From Mycolicibacterium holsaticum DSM 44478 = JCM 12374 (GTDB lineage Bacteria > Actinomycetota > Actinomycetes > Mycobacteriales > Mycobacteriaceae), in NCBI RefSeq assembly GCF_019645835.1, contig NZ_CP080998.1, positions 930,001 through 994,000 on the forward strand: 64,000 nucleotides of DNA, written 5' to 3'. The stretch's first letter is position 1. The number at the start of each line of letters is the position of its first letter. Below the pieces are notes generated by a model. The model had not been told where the DNA came from. It searched no databases and worked only from the letters and a program-made list of their open reading frames with translations. A program made the position numbers and the translations under genes. This document shows, piece after piece, positions 51,677 through 60,180 of this stretch.

Positions 51677-53125
51677 ATGGATACCGCGAAGCTGCTGTCG
51701 TCAGTTCCCACCGGACTGTGGATCGGTGGTGAGCAACGGGCCGGTTCGTCGACGTTCGACGTGCTCGACCCGTCCGACGACCAGGTGCTGGCCTCGGTCG
51801 CCAATGCCACCCCCGACGACGCGATCGCCGCGCTCGACGTCGCATGCGGTGTGCAGGGCGACTGGGCGGGCACCGCGCCGCGTGAACGCGGTGAGATCCT
51901 GCGCGCGGTGTTCGAGAAGATCACCGAACGCGCCGAAGACATCGCCACGCTGATGACCCTGGAGATGGGCAAGGTCCTCCCGGAGAGCATGGGCGAGGTC
52001 AAATACGGCGCGGAGTTCTTCCGCTGGTTCGCCGAGGAGTCGGTACGCATCGCGGGCCGCTACACCCCCAGCCCGGCGGGCACCGGCCGCGTCCTGGTCA
52101 CCAAGCAGCCGGTCGGGCCCTGTTACGCGATCACGCCGTGGAACTTTCCGCTGGCCATGGGCACCCGCAAGATCGGTCCCGCGTTCGCCGCCGGCTGCAC
52201 GATGATCGTCAAGCCCGCCCAGGAGACCCCGCTGACCATGCTGCTGCTGGCCCAGCTGATGGACGAGGCCGGCCTGCCCAAGGGCGTGCTCTCGGTGCTG
52301 CCGACCAACAGCCCCGGACCCGTCACCGAGGCGTTGATCGATGACGGCCGACTGCGCAAGCTGACGTTCACCGGCTCCACCGGCGTCGGTAAGGCGCTGG
52401 TCAAACAATCCGCCGACAAACTGCTGCGCACCTCGATGGAACTCGGCGGCAACGCACCGTTCGTGGTGTTCGACGACGCCGACGTCGACGCCGCGGTCGA
52501 CGGCGCGATCCTGGCCAAGATGCGCAACGGCGGCGAGGCCTGCACGGCGGCCAACCGATTCCACGTCGCCAACGCCGTGCGCGAGGAGTTCACCGAGAAG
52601 CTGGTCAAGCGGATGAGCGAGTTCACCCTCGGCAAGGGCATCGACGACTCGGCCACCCTGGGCCCGCTGATCAACGCCAAGCAGGTCGCCACCGTCGAGG
52701 AACTGGTGTCCGACGCGGTCTCGCGCGGAGCCATCGTCGCCGTCGGCGGCGAAGCCCCCGGCGGACCCGGCAACTTCTACCCGGCCACCGTGCTGACCGA
52801 TGTACCCGCCGACGCCCGCATCCTCAAAGAGGAGGTGTTCGGGCCCGTCGCGCCGATCACCGGCTTCGACACCGAGGACGAAGGCGTGGCCGCCGCCAAC
52901 AACACCGAATACGGGCTGGCCGCCTACGTCTACACGCAGTCGCTCGACCGGGCGCTGCGTGTCGCCGACGGCATCGAATCCGGCATGGTCGGCATCAACC
53001 GCGGCGTGATCTCCGACCCGGCCGCGCCGTTCGGCGGGGTCAAGGAATCCGGCTTCGGCCGCGAAGGCGGCTTCGAAGGCATCGACGAGTACCTCGAGAT
53101 CAAGTACATCGCGCTGACGAAGTAG
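51677..53125 (+). CDS. gabD: Succinate-semialdehyde dehydrogenase family ALDH
   Basis: 482 residues from ATG 51677 (GAGGAAG upstream), the same length as E. coli GabD. Motifs: [58 protein letters not shown] (general base Glu) and [13 protein letters not shown] with nucleophile Cys289. [16 protein letters not shown] near the C-terminus matches. It oxidises succinate semialdehyde to succinate. Divergent from pgi with 49 bp between the starts. Confidence 0.88.
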   Translation: MDTAKLLSSVPTGLWIGGEQRAGSSTFDVLDPSDDQVLASVANATPDDAIAALDVACGVQGDWAGTAPRERGEILRAVFEKITERAEDIATLMTLEMGKVLPESMGEVKYGAEFFRWFAEESVRIAGRYTPSPAGTGRVLVTKQPVGPCYAITPWNFPLAMGTRKIGPAFAAGCTMIVKPAQETPLTMLLLAQLMDEAGLPKGVLSVLPTNSPGPVTEALIDDGRLRKLTFTGSTGVGKALVKQSADKLLRTSMELGGNAPFVVFDDADVDAAVDGAILAKMRNGGEACTAANRFHVANAVREEFTEKLVKRMSEFTLGKGIDDSATLGPLINAKQVATVEELVSDAVSRGAIVAVGGEAPGGPGNFYPATVLTDVPADARILKEEVFGPVAPITGFDTEDEGVAAANNTEYGLAAYVYTQSLDRALRVADGIESGMVGINRGVISDPAAPFGGVKESGFGREGGFEGIDEYLEIKYIALTK

Positions 53126-53234
53126 CCGTTTCCGGCGAGATGCGCCCACGCCGAAGGTAGGAGAACGCTTAATCGCATCGACACGCCGTCGCTAATGCGA
53201 TTTCGCGTCTGCTTGCGCAGGAAGAATCTCGGCA

Positions 53235-55160
53235 GTGACCCCCGGCCGCCGTCGAGACATCCCCGCCCTTGACGGGCTCCGGGCCGTGGCGGTGGCGCTG
53301 GTGCTGGCCGACCACGGCGGCATTCCCGGCGTGTCCGGCGGCTTTCTCGGCGTCGACGTCTTCTTCGTGCTGAGCGGATTCCTGATCACCTCGCTGTTGC
53401 TCGACGAGCACGCCCGCACCGGGCGAATCGGCCTGACCGACTTCTGGATCCGACGCGCACGCCGGTTGCTGCCGGCGTTGCTCGTGGTGGTGCTGGCGGT
53501 GGTCGGGCTACGTCAGCTGTTCCCGACGGAAGCGATCGCCACCCTGCGTGACGACGCCGTCGCCTCGTTCTTCTGGGTGGCCAACTGGGCGTTCGTCGCG
53601 CAGCGCACCGACTACTTCGCGCAGGGCGCGCCGCCGTCACCGCTGCAACACATGTGGTCGCTCGGTGTCGAGGAGCAGTACTACGCGATCTGGCCGGTGT
53701 TGCTGATCGGGCTGGCCTTCCTGTTCCGTTCGCGGTTGCGCGCGGCCGTGCTCGTCCTGGCCACCCTCGGCGCGGCGGCCTCGGCGACCGCGGCGATCGT
53801 ATTCACCACCGATGCGTCGCTGAACCGGGTCTACTTCGGCACCGACACCCGGGCGCAGGCGCTGCTCGTCGGGGCGGCGGCCGCGGCGCTGGTGGTGCGG
53901 GACTGGTCGACGGTGACGATGGGCGGGCCGGTGATCCGGGCGCGGTGGCGGCGATGGCTGGCCAGGGCGCTGTCGGTCGTCGGACTGGTCGTGCTGGGTC
54001 TGGCCGTGCACTACGCGACGGGCAGCACCGGCGACTTCCGCGGCGGCCTGCTGGTCACCGTGGCTGTGGCCTCGGTGTTCGTCGTCGCCGCGGTGGCGCT
54101 GGACCAGGAGGGCCCGGTGGCGCGGGTGCTGGCGTGGCGGCCGCTGGTGTGGCTGGGCGCCATCTCCTACGGCGTGTACCTGTGGCACTGGCCGATCTTC
54201 TTGGCGCTCAACGGGGAACTCACCGGCTGGTCGGGCTGGTCGCTGTTCGCGCTGCGGTGCGCGGTGACGGTCGCGTTGGCCGCGGCGTCGTGGTGGTTGC
54301 TCGAGCAACCGGTGCGGCACTGGCGCCCGGTGATCGTGCCGATGCTGCCGCTGGCCGCCGCGACGGCCGCCACCGCCGCAGTGGTGACGATGACGGTGCT
54401 GCCGGTCGGGGTGGCACCGACCGAGCAGACCCCGAGCAAGATCGACTCGGCCGCGTTCGTCGGCGCCGAGGTTCCCGTCGAAGTGCACCGGCCTGCCGAA
54501 CTCGCGCCCGGCACCAGGACCGTCGCGGTGTTCGGCGACTCGGTGGCCTGGACGATCATGCGGTACCTGCCGCCGACACCGGGATTCGCGTTCAGCAACT
54601 ACACCACGATCGGCTGCGGCATCGCCCGCGGCGGACCGTATCGCCACGTCGGTGACACCTTGAACCAGAAGCCGGAATGCGATACGTGGCCGAGCCGGTG
54701 GGCGCAGCGCATCAACCACGATCGCCCGGACGTGGTGCTGCTGGTCATCGGCCGCTGGGAGGTTGTCGACCGGATGCACGAGGGCCGATGGTCACACATC
54801 GGCGAACCGGTCTTCGACTCCTATCTGCGCAGCGAACTCAACCGTGCGCTGGACATCCTCAGCTCCACGGGCGCGCGCGTCGTCGTGACGACCGAGCCGT
54901 ACAACCGGCGCGGGGAGAAGCCCGACGGCAGCCTCTATCCCGAGGACCGACCCCAGCGCATCGACGACTGGAACGATCTGCTGCGCCGGGTCGCGACGAA
55001 ACGACCGAACGTCAAGGTCCTCGACCTCAACCGCAAGCTCGGGCCCAACGGCGGCTACACCAACCGCATCGACGGCATCCGGATGCGCAGCGACGGCCTG
55101 CATCCCACGCCGGATGCGGTGGAGTGGTTGACGCCGTGGCTGACCGACGCCCTCAAGTAA
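53235..55160 (+). CDS. OafA/YrhL-type membrane acyltransferase with C-terminal SGNH domain
   Basis: 641 residues. The acyltransferase_3 domain occupies residues 1 to about 390: IPALDGLRAVAVALVLADHGG, GVDVFFVLSGFLITSLLLDE, RRARRLLPALLVVVLAVV, then about ten TM helices. The C-terminal SGNH domain has TVAVFGDSVAWTIMRYLPP (GDS serine) and RMRSDGLHPTPDAVEWLTPWL (catalytic Asp/His). Such proteins move acetyl or acyl groups to envelope polysaccharides, e.g. peptidoglycan or arabinogalactan/lipid. GTG start at 53235. Confidence 0.92.
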   Translation: MTPGRRRDIPALDGLRAVAVALVLADHGGIPGVSGGFLGVDVFFVLSGFLITSLLLDEHARTGRIGLTDFWIRRARRLLPALLVVVLAVVGLRQLFPTEAIATLRDDAVASFFWVANWAFVAQRTDYFAQGAPPSPLQHMWSLGVEEQYYAIWPVLLIGLAFLFRSRLRAAVLVLATLGAAASATAAIVFTTDASLNRVYFGTDTRAQALLVGAAAAALVVRDWSTVTMGGPVIRARWRRWLARALSVVGLVVLGLAVHYATGSTGDFRGGLLVTVAVASVFVVAAVALDQEGPVARVLAWRPLVWLGAISYGVYLWHWPIFLALNGELTGWSGWSLFALRCAVTVALAAASWWLLEQPVRHWRPVIVPMLPLAAATAATAAVVTMTVLPVGVAPTEQTPSKIDSAAFVGAEVPVEVHRPAELAPGTRTVAVFGDSVAWTIMRYLPPTPGFAFSNYTTIGCGIARGGPYRHVGDTLNQKPECDTWPSRWAQRINHDRPDVVLLVIGRWEVVDRMHEGRWSHIGEPVFDSYLRSELNRALDILSSTGARVVVTTEPYNRRGEKPDGSLYPEDRPQRIDDWNDLLRRVATKRPNVKVLDLNRKLGPNGGYTNRIDGIRMRSDGLHPTPDAVEWLTPWLTDALK

Positions 55161-55169
55161 TCACCGGTG

Positions 55170-55433
55170 TCAGTGGCCGAGACGGCCGCGGCCCAGGCGC
55201 AGCAGCAGCATCGCCAGGTCCTTACCCTCGGGACCCAGCTCGCTGTAGCGCTCGATGACCTTCATCTCCCTGCTGTGCACCAGGCGGGTGCCGCCGGAGG
55301 CCATCCGGGCCTTGCCGATCAGCTTGGACACCTCGGTGCGGCGCTTGACGGCCTCCAGGATCGCGGCGTCCAGCCGGTCGATCTCCTGACGCAGGTCGTC
55401 GATGTCGGTGCGGGGTTCGGCTTCAGTACTCAT
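55170..55433 (-). CDS. Chorismate mutase (cytoplasmic AroQ type, Rv0948c-like)
   Basis: 87 residues from ATG 55433 (MSTEAEPRTDIDD); an upstream ATG at 55475 would add fourteen. IDDLRQEIDRLDAAILEAVKRRTEVSKLIGKARMASGGTRLVHSREMKVIERYSELGPEGKDLAMLLLRLGRGRLGH is highly like M. tuberculosis Rv0948c. This AroQ delta-type enzyme is stimulated by DAHP synthase. It turns chorismate into prephenate for Phe and Tyr. It is preceded by a leader peptide and hairpins (55502-55616) that look like an attenuator. Confidence 0.93.
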   Translation of the reverse strand: MSTEAEPRTDIDDLRQEIDRLDAAILEAVKRRTEVSKLIGKARMASGGTRLVHSREMKVIERYSELGPEGKDLAMLLLRLGRGRLGH

Positions 55434-55501
55434 GGAATTCTCTTCGCTCTCGTGGTGTGGCAAGTCTGGTCTCATCCGGTTTCGGGCCTCACACAAGAGA
55501 C

Positions 55502-55534
55502 GAGCCCCGGATCCGGAAGCGGACCACGGGGCTC
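55502..55534 (-). terminator. Attenuator terminator hairpin before chorismate mutase
   Basis: On the minus strand GAGCCCCG ... CGGGGCTC forms an 8-bp GC stem with a 17-nt loop (complement of 55502-55509 with 55527-55534). It follows a Phe/Tyr-rich leader peptide and precedes the chorismate mutase gene by about 70 nt; the bases after it read GTCTCTTGTG on the coding strand. Location matches segment 3:4 of an amino-acid attenuator. Confidence 0.65.
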
Positions 55535-55544
55535 ACAGAAGCTG

Positions 55545-55616
55545 CTAAACCACGGGCACCGCTGGCCGGTACCCGTAGAAAAATCGGCGTCGAGCCGCTT
55601 GCTGCTTTTTGAGCAC
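55545..55616 (-). CDS. Putative Phe/Tyr-sensing leader peptide of chorismate mutase
   Basis: A 23-residue frame with GTG start reads MLKKQQAARRRFFYGYRPAVPVV. The consecutive Phe-Phe-Tyr-Gly-Tyr codons (TTT TTC TAC GGG TAC) are unusual and fit a ribosome-stalling leader. It would be leaderless if CACACT six bases upstream is the -10 element; an in-frame TTG farther upstream with AGGGA is an alternative start. A similar attenuator upstream of chorismate mutase has been reported in Corynebacterium glutamicum, which supports the reading. Confidence 0.65.
   Translation of the reverse strand: MLKKQQAARRRFFYGYRPAVPVV
55552..55576 (-). promoter_or_regulatory. Leader hairpin overlapping the Tyr codons (antiterminator/pause segment)
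   Basis: ACGGGTACCG pairs with CGGTGCCCGT through a 5-nt loop, a 10-bp stem with one G-U pair (minus strand). The 5' arm covers the last Tyr/Gly/Tyr codons of the leader peptide, so a ribosome at the Phe/Tyr codons would open it. The 3' arm shares the CCCGTGG sequence with the 5' side of the downstream terminator, so the two can compete for pairing. Confidence 0.55.
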
Positions 55617-55688
55617 CAGATGAGTGTGCCACCAATGGCGGCGCCAGCGCAAAGGATGTCCCTCGTCAGCGGTAAGTTTGGAGGCGAC

Positions 55689-58013
55689 ATGAGTGTGCAC
55701 GTGACCGGTTCGGATGCCAGCACCGGCTTGGACTCCGCAGACGGCGACCTTCTGGCCGGCCTCAACCCGCAGCAACGCCAGGCGGTGCTGCACGAGGGCT
55801 CACCGCTGCTCATCGTCGCGGGCGCCGGATCCGGCAAGACCGCGGTGCTCACCCGCCGCATCGCCTACCTGTTGGCCGCGCGCGACGTCGGCGTCGGGCA
55901 GGTGCTGGCCATCACGTTCACCAACAAGGCCGCCGCCGAGATGCGTGAGCGGGTCGTCGCGCTGGTCGGGCCCCGCGCGCGCTCGATGTGGGTGTCGACG
56001 TTCCACTCGACCTGTGTGCGGATCCTGCGCAACCAGGCCTCGCTGCTGCCCGGACTGAACTCCAACTTCTCGATCTACGACGCCGACGACACGCGCCGGC
56101 TGCTGCAGATGATCGGCAAGGACATGGGGCTGGACACCAAGCGGTATTCGCCGCGGCTGCTGGCCAACGGCATCTCCAACCTCAAGAACGAGCTGATCGG
56201 CCCGCAGGAGGCCGCATCCGATGCCGCCGACGTCGGCGAGGAGTTGCCCCGCATCATCGCCGAGGTCTACGCGGAGTACCAGCGCCGGTTGCGTGCGGCC
56301 AACGCGCTGGACTTCGACGACCTGATCGGCGAGACAGTCGCTGTGCTGCAAGCATTTCCGCAGATCGCCCAGTACTACCGGCGGCGGTTCCGACACATCC
56401 TCGTCGACGAGTACCAGGACACCAACCACGCCCAGTACGTGCTGGTGCGTGAGCTCGTCGGGCGCGAGACCGAGGATGGTGTGGCGCCCGCCGAGCTGTG
56501 CGTGGTGGGCGACGCCGATCAGTCCATCTACGCGTTCCGCGGCGCCACGATCCGCAACATCGAAGACTTCGAGCGCGATTTCCCCAACGCCACAACGATT
56601 CTGCTGGAGCAGAACTACCGCTCGACGCAGAACATCCTCAACGCCGCCAACTCGGTGATCTCCCGCAACGCCGGGCGCCGGGAAAAGCAGCTGTGGACCG
56701 ACGCGGGGGAGGGCGAGCTCATCGTCGGCTACGTCGCCGACAACGAGCACGACGAGGCCCGGTTCGTCGCCTCCGAAATCGACACGCTGGTGGACCGCGG
56801 CGACATCACCTATAACGACGTCGCCGTGTTCTACCGGACCAACAACTCCTCGCGGGCGTTGGAGGAGGTGTTCATTCGCTCCGGAATTCCCTACAAAGTC
56901 GTTGGCGGCGTTCGCTTTTACGAACGCAGAGAGATCCGTGACGTGGTCGCCTATCTGCGGGTGCTGGACAATCCCGGCGACTCGGTGAGCATGCGGCGCA
57001 TCCTCAACACCCCGCGGCGCGGGATCGGCGATCGCGCCGAAGCGTGCGTTGCGGTCTACGCCGAGAACACCGGGGCGAGTTTCAACGATGCGCTGCAGGC
57101 GGCCGCCGAGGGCAAGGTGCCGATGCTCAACACCCGTTCGGAGAAGGCGATCGCCGGCTTCGTCGAGTTGCTCGACGACCTGCGTGGGCGTCTCGACGGT
57201 GAACTGGGCGACCTGGTGGAGGCGGTGCTCGACCGGACCGGTTACCGCACGACGCTGGAATCCTCCAGCGACCCACAGGATCTCGCGCGACTGGACAACC
57301 TGAACGAGTTGGTCAGCGTCGCACACGAATTCAGCACCGATCTCGCGAACGCCCAGGCGCTCGACGAACCGGTGGACGAGGACATCCCCGACACCGGTGT
57401 GCTCGCGCAGTTCCTGGAACGGGTGTCGCTGGTGGCCGATGCCGACGAACTGCCCGAGCACGGTGCCGGTGTGGTGACGTTGATGACTCTGCATACGGCC
57501 AAGGGCCTGGAGTTCCCGGTGGTGTTCGTGACCGGTTGGGAGGACGGGATGTTCCCGCACATGCGGGCACTGGGTGACCCCACCGAGCTGTCCGAGGAGC
57601 GACGGCTGGCATACGTCGGCATCACCAGGGCGCGCCAGCGGCTCTACGTCAGCCGGGCCAAGATCCGGTCGTCGTGGGGTCAGCCGATGCTCAACCCCGA
57701 ATCACGGTTCCTCAAAGAGATTCCGCAGCACCTCATCGATTGGCGGCGCACCGATCCGGGGCCGTCGATGTCGGCGCCGGTCAGCGGGGCAGGAAGATTC
57801 GGTACGCCGCGTCCGGCACCGGCCCGGTCGTCGGCCGGTAAGCGCCCGCTGGTGGTGCTGGAACCGGGTGACCGGGTGAGCCACGACAAGTACGGCCTGG
57901 GTCGCGTCGAAGAGGTGTCCGGCGTCGGCGAATCCGCGATGTCGCTGATCGACTTCGGCAGTGCGGGCCGGGTCAAGCTCATGCACAACCACGCACCTTT
58001 GACGAAGCTGTAA
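55689..58013 (+). CDS. uvrD1: UvrD/PcrA-type DNA helicase (UvrD1)
   Basis: 774 residues from ATG 55689 (GGAGG at 5 nt), the size of M. tuberculosis UvrD1 (771). SF1 helicase motifs: Q-motif LNPQQRQAVLHEGSPLL, Walker A GAGSGKTAVLTRRIAYL, Ia ITFTNKAAAEMRERV, II VDEYQDTNHAQY, III GDADQSIYAFRGA, IV LLEQNYRSTQ, V VTLMTLHTAKGLEFPVVFVTGWEDGMFPH and VI LAYVGITRARQRLYVS. The C-terminal Tudor-like end (DRVSHDKYGLGRVEEVSG) interacts with partners. It unwinds DNA in nucleotide excision repair and is recruited by Ku in mycobacteria. Confidence 0.97.
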   Translation: MSVHVTGSDASTGLDSADGDLLAGLNPQQRQAVLHEGSPLLIVAGAGSGKTAVLTRRIAYLLAARDVGVGQVLAITFTNKAAAEMRERVVALVGPRARSMWVSTFHSTCVRILRNQASLLPGLNSNFSIYDADDTRRLLQMIGKDMGLDTKRYSPRLLANGISNLKNELIGPQEAASDAADVGEELPRIIAEVYAEYQRRLRAANALDFDDLIGETVAVLQAFPQIAQYYRRRFRHILVDEYQDTNHAQYVLVRELVGRETEDGVAPAELCVVGDADQSIYAFRGATIRNIEDFERDFPNATTILLEQNYRSTQNILNAANSVISRNAGRREKQLWTDAGEGELIVGYVADNEHDEARFVASEIDTLVDRGDITYNDVAVFYRTNNSSRALEEVFIRSGIPYKVVGGVRFYERREIRDVVAYLRVLDNPGDSVSMRRILNTPRRGIGDRAEACVAVYAENTGASFNDALQAAAEGKVPMLNTRSEKAIAGFVELLDDLRGRLDGELGDLVEAVLDRTGYRTTLESSSDPQDLARLDNLNELVSVAHEFSTDLANAQALDEPVDEDIPDTGVLAQFLERVSLVADADELPEHGAGVVTLMTLHTAKGLEFPVVFVTGWEDGMFPHMRALGDPTELSEERRLAYVGITRARQRLYVSRAKIRSSWGQPMLNPESRFLKEIPQHLIDWRRTDPGPSMSAPVSGAGRFGTPRPAPARSSAGKRPLVVLEPGDRVSHDKYGLGRVEEVSGVGESAMSLIDFGSAGRVKLMHNHAPLTKL

Positions 58014-58222
58014 CGACGACGGCGAGAAGGCGGCCGTCTGCATTGAGACGACGACGCGCGCGCTGGCCGAGGCCGGGGCAACTTTGCAGGTGGTGGTCCA
58101 CACGCGGGGCCGAGCACCTTGTTCGGGGTAACCGTTCTCCAGGCAATCGCTGCCGTCGTCGACGCCTACGAGCACATCGCACTTTCTCGCCCGTTTGTCC
58201 CGTTCGGCGAAAATCGGCAAGG

Positions 58223-58858
58223 TCAGTTCCCGCGCTGCCAGCGGCGCGTCGCGGGCAACAGGGCCGCCACGATGGTGGCCACCGGCAGCACCGGGATCGC
58301 GTAGACCACCGGCGGAAGTTTCGCGCCCGCGACGAACAGGCTCGAGAAGATCAACAGCGCCACCACGGAACCCACCACGACCAGCAGTCGGCTCATCCGT
58401 CGGCGCAGCAACAGCCCGACGAGCCCGGCGATCAAGGCGGCCGCAGAGATCGCGGTCAGGAACGCCACCGCCACGCAGAACAGCGGATCGCTGCGCCACC
58501 AGCCGGTGATGATGTCGGTGGCGATCACGGCCGTCGCCCACCCGGACAGGATGGCCGTGATAGCGGTGGCGATCGCGGCGTGCGGGTTGGTCGGGCGCGG
58601 CCGCGAAGGTTCCACGGCGGTGGGTCTGGCCCGCGGGAGGTAATCCCCCTGCCCTCCGGGCGGGAGGTGCCCCCAGGTCGGCGGCTCAGCGGCGGTCGGC
58701 ATCTCGCCGGTCGGGTGGCGGCGGATGATGCGCGTCAACGCCTCATCGGCACCGCTGTCGGGGGCCCGCTGGGTGAGCGCGTCGCCGTCGGCGACGGGAA
58801 TCTCCCCGGTGGGATGTCGGCGGATTATCCGCGATGAGCTTTCCGGGTCCTCGGCCAC
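58223..58858 (-). CDS. Membrane protein with duplicated RIIRRHPTGE motif
   Basis: 211 residues. The N-terminal half is soluble and contains the same ten-residue motif twice, at about residues 10-20 and 43-53 (SSRIIRRHPTGEIP, then TRIIRRHPTGEMP), then a Pro-rich stretch. Four TM helices follow (IATAITAILSGWATAVIATDII, VAVAFLTAISAAALIAGLVG, LLVVVGSVVALLIFSSLFVAG, VYAIPVLPVATIVAALLP). Unknown function; possibly a protein-binding motif on the cytoplasmic side. Confidence 0.75.
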   Translation of the reverse strand: MAEDPESSSRIIRRHPTGEIPVADGDALTQRAPDSGADEALTRIIRRHPTGEMPTAAEPPTWGHLPPGGQGDYLPRARPTAVEPSRPRPTNPHAAIATAITAILSGWATAVIATDIITGWWRSDPLFCVAVAFLTAISAAALIAGLVGLLLRRRMSRLLVVVGSVVALLIFSSLFVAGAKLPPVVYAIPVLPVATIVAALLPATRRWQRGN

Positions 58859-58883
58859 TCAGCCAGCGTAATTGTCAGGTGGC

Positions 58884-59930
58884 TCAGGGGCTCAGGCCGC
58901 GTTTGGCCAGCCATCCGACAGGGTCGACGCGGTCGGTGCCGTTCATCAGGACCTCGAAGTGCAGGTGCGGTCCGGTCGAGTTACCGGTGTTGCCCATCTT
59001 GGCGATCTGGTCGCCGGCCCATACCCGCTGGCCGACGTTGACCAGCACGGCGCTGAGGTGACCGTAGAGCGTCACCGAACCGTCGGAGTGGCGCAGCTTG
59101 ACCATGTTGCCGTAGCCGGCGTACGGGCCGGCCGAGACGACGACACCGTCGGAGGCGGCCAGGATCGGCGTGCCGATCGAGTTCGCGATGTCGATGCCGC
59201 CGTGCAGGACGCCCCAGCGGTATCCGAAGCCCGACGTCCACACGCCGCGGGTCGGCATGACGAACATCGGGCGTTGCAGACGGGCTTCGCGCTCGGCGCG
59301 TTCCTGGGCGAACGCGGCCGCCTTCTGAATCTCCTCGGTGTGCACGGCGGCACTGGCGGCGGGTGTGACCGACACGATCTGCATGCCGTCCATCGACCCG
59401 GTGATCGCCCCGCCCGCGAGCGCAGACTGGTCGGCGGCCAGCACGGTGGCGTCGGCCTCCTTGGCCGACGGGTGCGTCATCGAGTAGGCGCCCGCGGCGG
59501 TGGCGCCGACGGCCATCGCCGCGACCACCAACCGGCCCTTTACGGGGACATCGGGTTTGCGGTGCACGCCGCGCCGGCCGATGTTGATGACGTCGGTCGC
59601 GTCCATGCCGTCGCTGGTGTCGGTGTGGCTGTCGCGGTAGGCGTGGGTGCGGCGTTGGTGGCGCGATGCGGGCGCGAACTCCGACGGCACGGCAAGGTGC
59701 AGCGGGGACTGATCGTCGGTGTCGTGCAGGTCGTCGAGCTCGGGTGCGGAGAAGACGGCGGACTCACGGTCGAACGCGCAGTTCTCCCGGAAGTCGACGT
59801 CGGCCAGCTTGCCGAACTCGTCGAACGGGATGATGTCGGTGACTTCAGCGGGACTTTCGGCGCCGCGGGTGGTCTTTTGCCGTTTCGTCGAAGCCCCGTC
59901 GGGGAATCGAGACGAACGGTGCGCTGCCAA
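58884..59930 (-). CDS. M23-family peptidase (LytM/NlpD-like, Rv0950c-like)
   Basis: 348 residues. An acidic cytoplasmic N-terminus (about 1-130) is followed by one TM helix (VKGRLVVAAMAVGATAAGAYSM), a coiled-coil-like EEIQKAAAFAQERAEREARL and the peptidase domain: WTSGFGYRWGVLHGGIDIANSIGTPILAASDGVV (HxxxD metal site), GNMVKLRHSDGSVTLYGHLS and NSTGPHLHFEVLMNG (HxH). Zinc endopeptidases of this type cut peptidoglycan cross-links. Starts TTG at 59930 (AAAAGGACTCC upstream), an unusual start; the boundary is uncertain. Confidence 0.88.
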   Translation of the reverse strand: MAAHRSSRFPDGASTKRQKTTRGAESPAEVTDIIPFDEFGKLADVDFRENCAFDRESAVFSAPELDDLHDTDDQSPLHLAVPSEFAPASRHQRRTHAYRDSHTDTSDGMDATDVINIGRRGVHRKPDVPVKGRLVVAAMAVGATAAGAYSMTHPSAKEADATVLAADQSALAGGAITGSMDGMQIVSVTPAASAAVHTEEIQKAAAFAQERAEREARLQRPMFVMPTRGVWTSGFGYRWGVLHGGIDIANSIGTPILAASDGVVVSAGPYAGYGNMVKLRHSDGSVTLYGHLSAVLVNVGQRVWAGDQIAKMGNTGNSTGPHLHFEVLMNGTDRVDPVGWLAKRGLSP

Positions 59931-59946
59931 TCTAAGGAGTCCTTTT

Positions 59947-59966
59947 CGCTGTGACCGAAACGTGAC
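59947..59966. promoter_or_regulatory. Candidate MtrA direct-repeat site upstream of the M23 peptidase
   Basis: On the minus strand GTCACGTTT and GTCACAGCG are direct repeats starting 11 bp apart (complement of 59958-59966 and 59947-59955). The second copy matches GTCACAGCG, the half-site reported for MtrA in mycobacterial cell-wall peptidase promoters. It lies 17-36 bp before the chosen start. The link to MtrA is inference. Confidence 0.45.
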
Positions 59967-60180
59967 CTAGACCAGAGGCACGTTAACCAAAGTCCAATGA
60001 TGCCTGCAAGCCAAGCGGATATTCCGTGGGCGATTGTGAGGTGTATCACTGTTGGGCCGCGGTGAGATCGACCACATGAGCGGTAGGCGGTGCAAACGAA
60101 CGCCGCGCCTGTCGATAAAGTTCCTCCGAGCCCTCGTCAGGCCCAACCTTTGCAGTCAACGCGCTAGAGACAGTGAGTCC

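Noticed and set aside
55800..57560. 586-codon antisense frame opposite uvrD1
   Set aside because: UvrD1 motifs are all on the sense strand; antisense is compositionally unnatural.
58014..58222. Possible short gene after uvrD1 (frame reading CIETTTRALAEAGATLQVVV)
   Set aside because: The frame has no start signal, stops after about 40 codons and has no recognisable homologue; it may be a relic but evidence is too thin.
59931..60180. c-di-AMP (ydaO-type) riboswitch before the M23 peptidase
   Set aside because: No conserved riboswitch core was seen; only the GTCAC direct repeats stand out.
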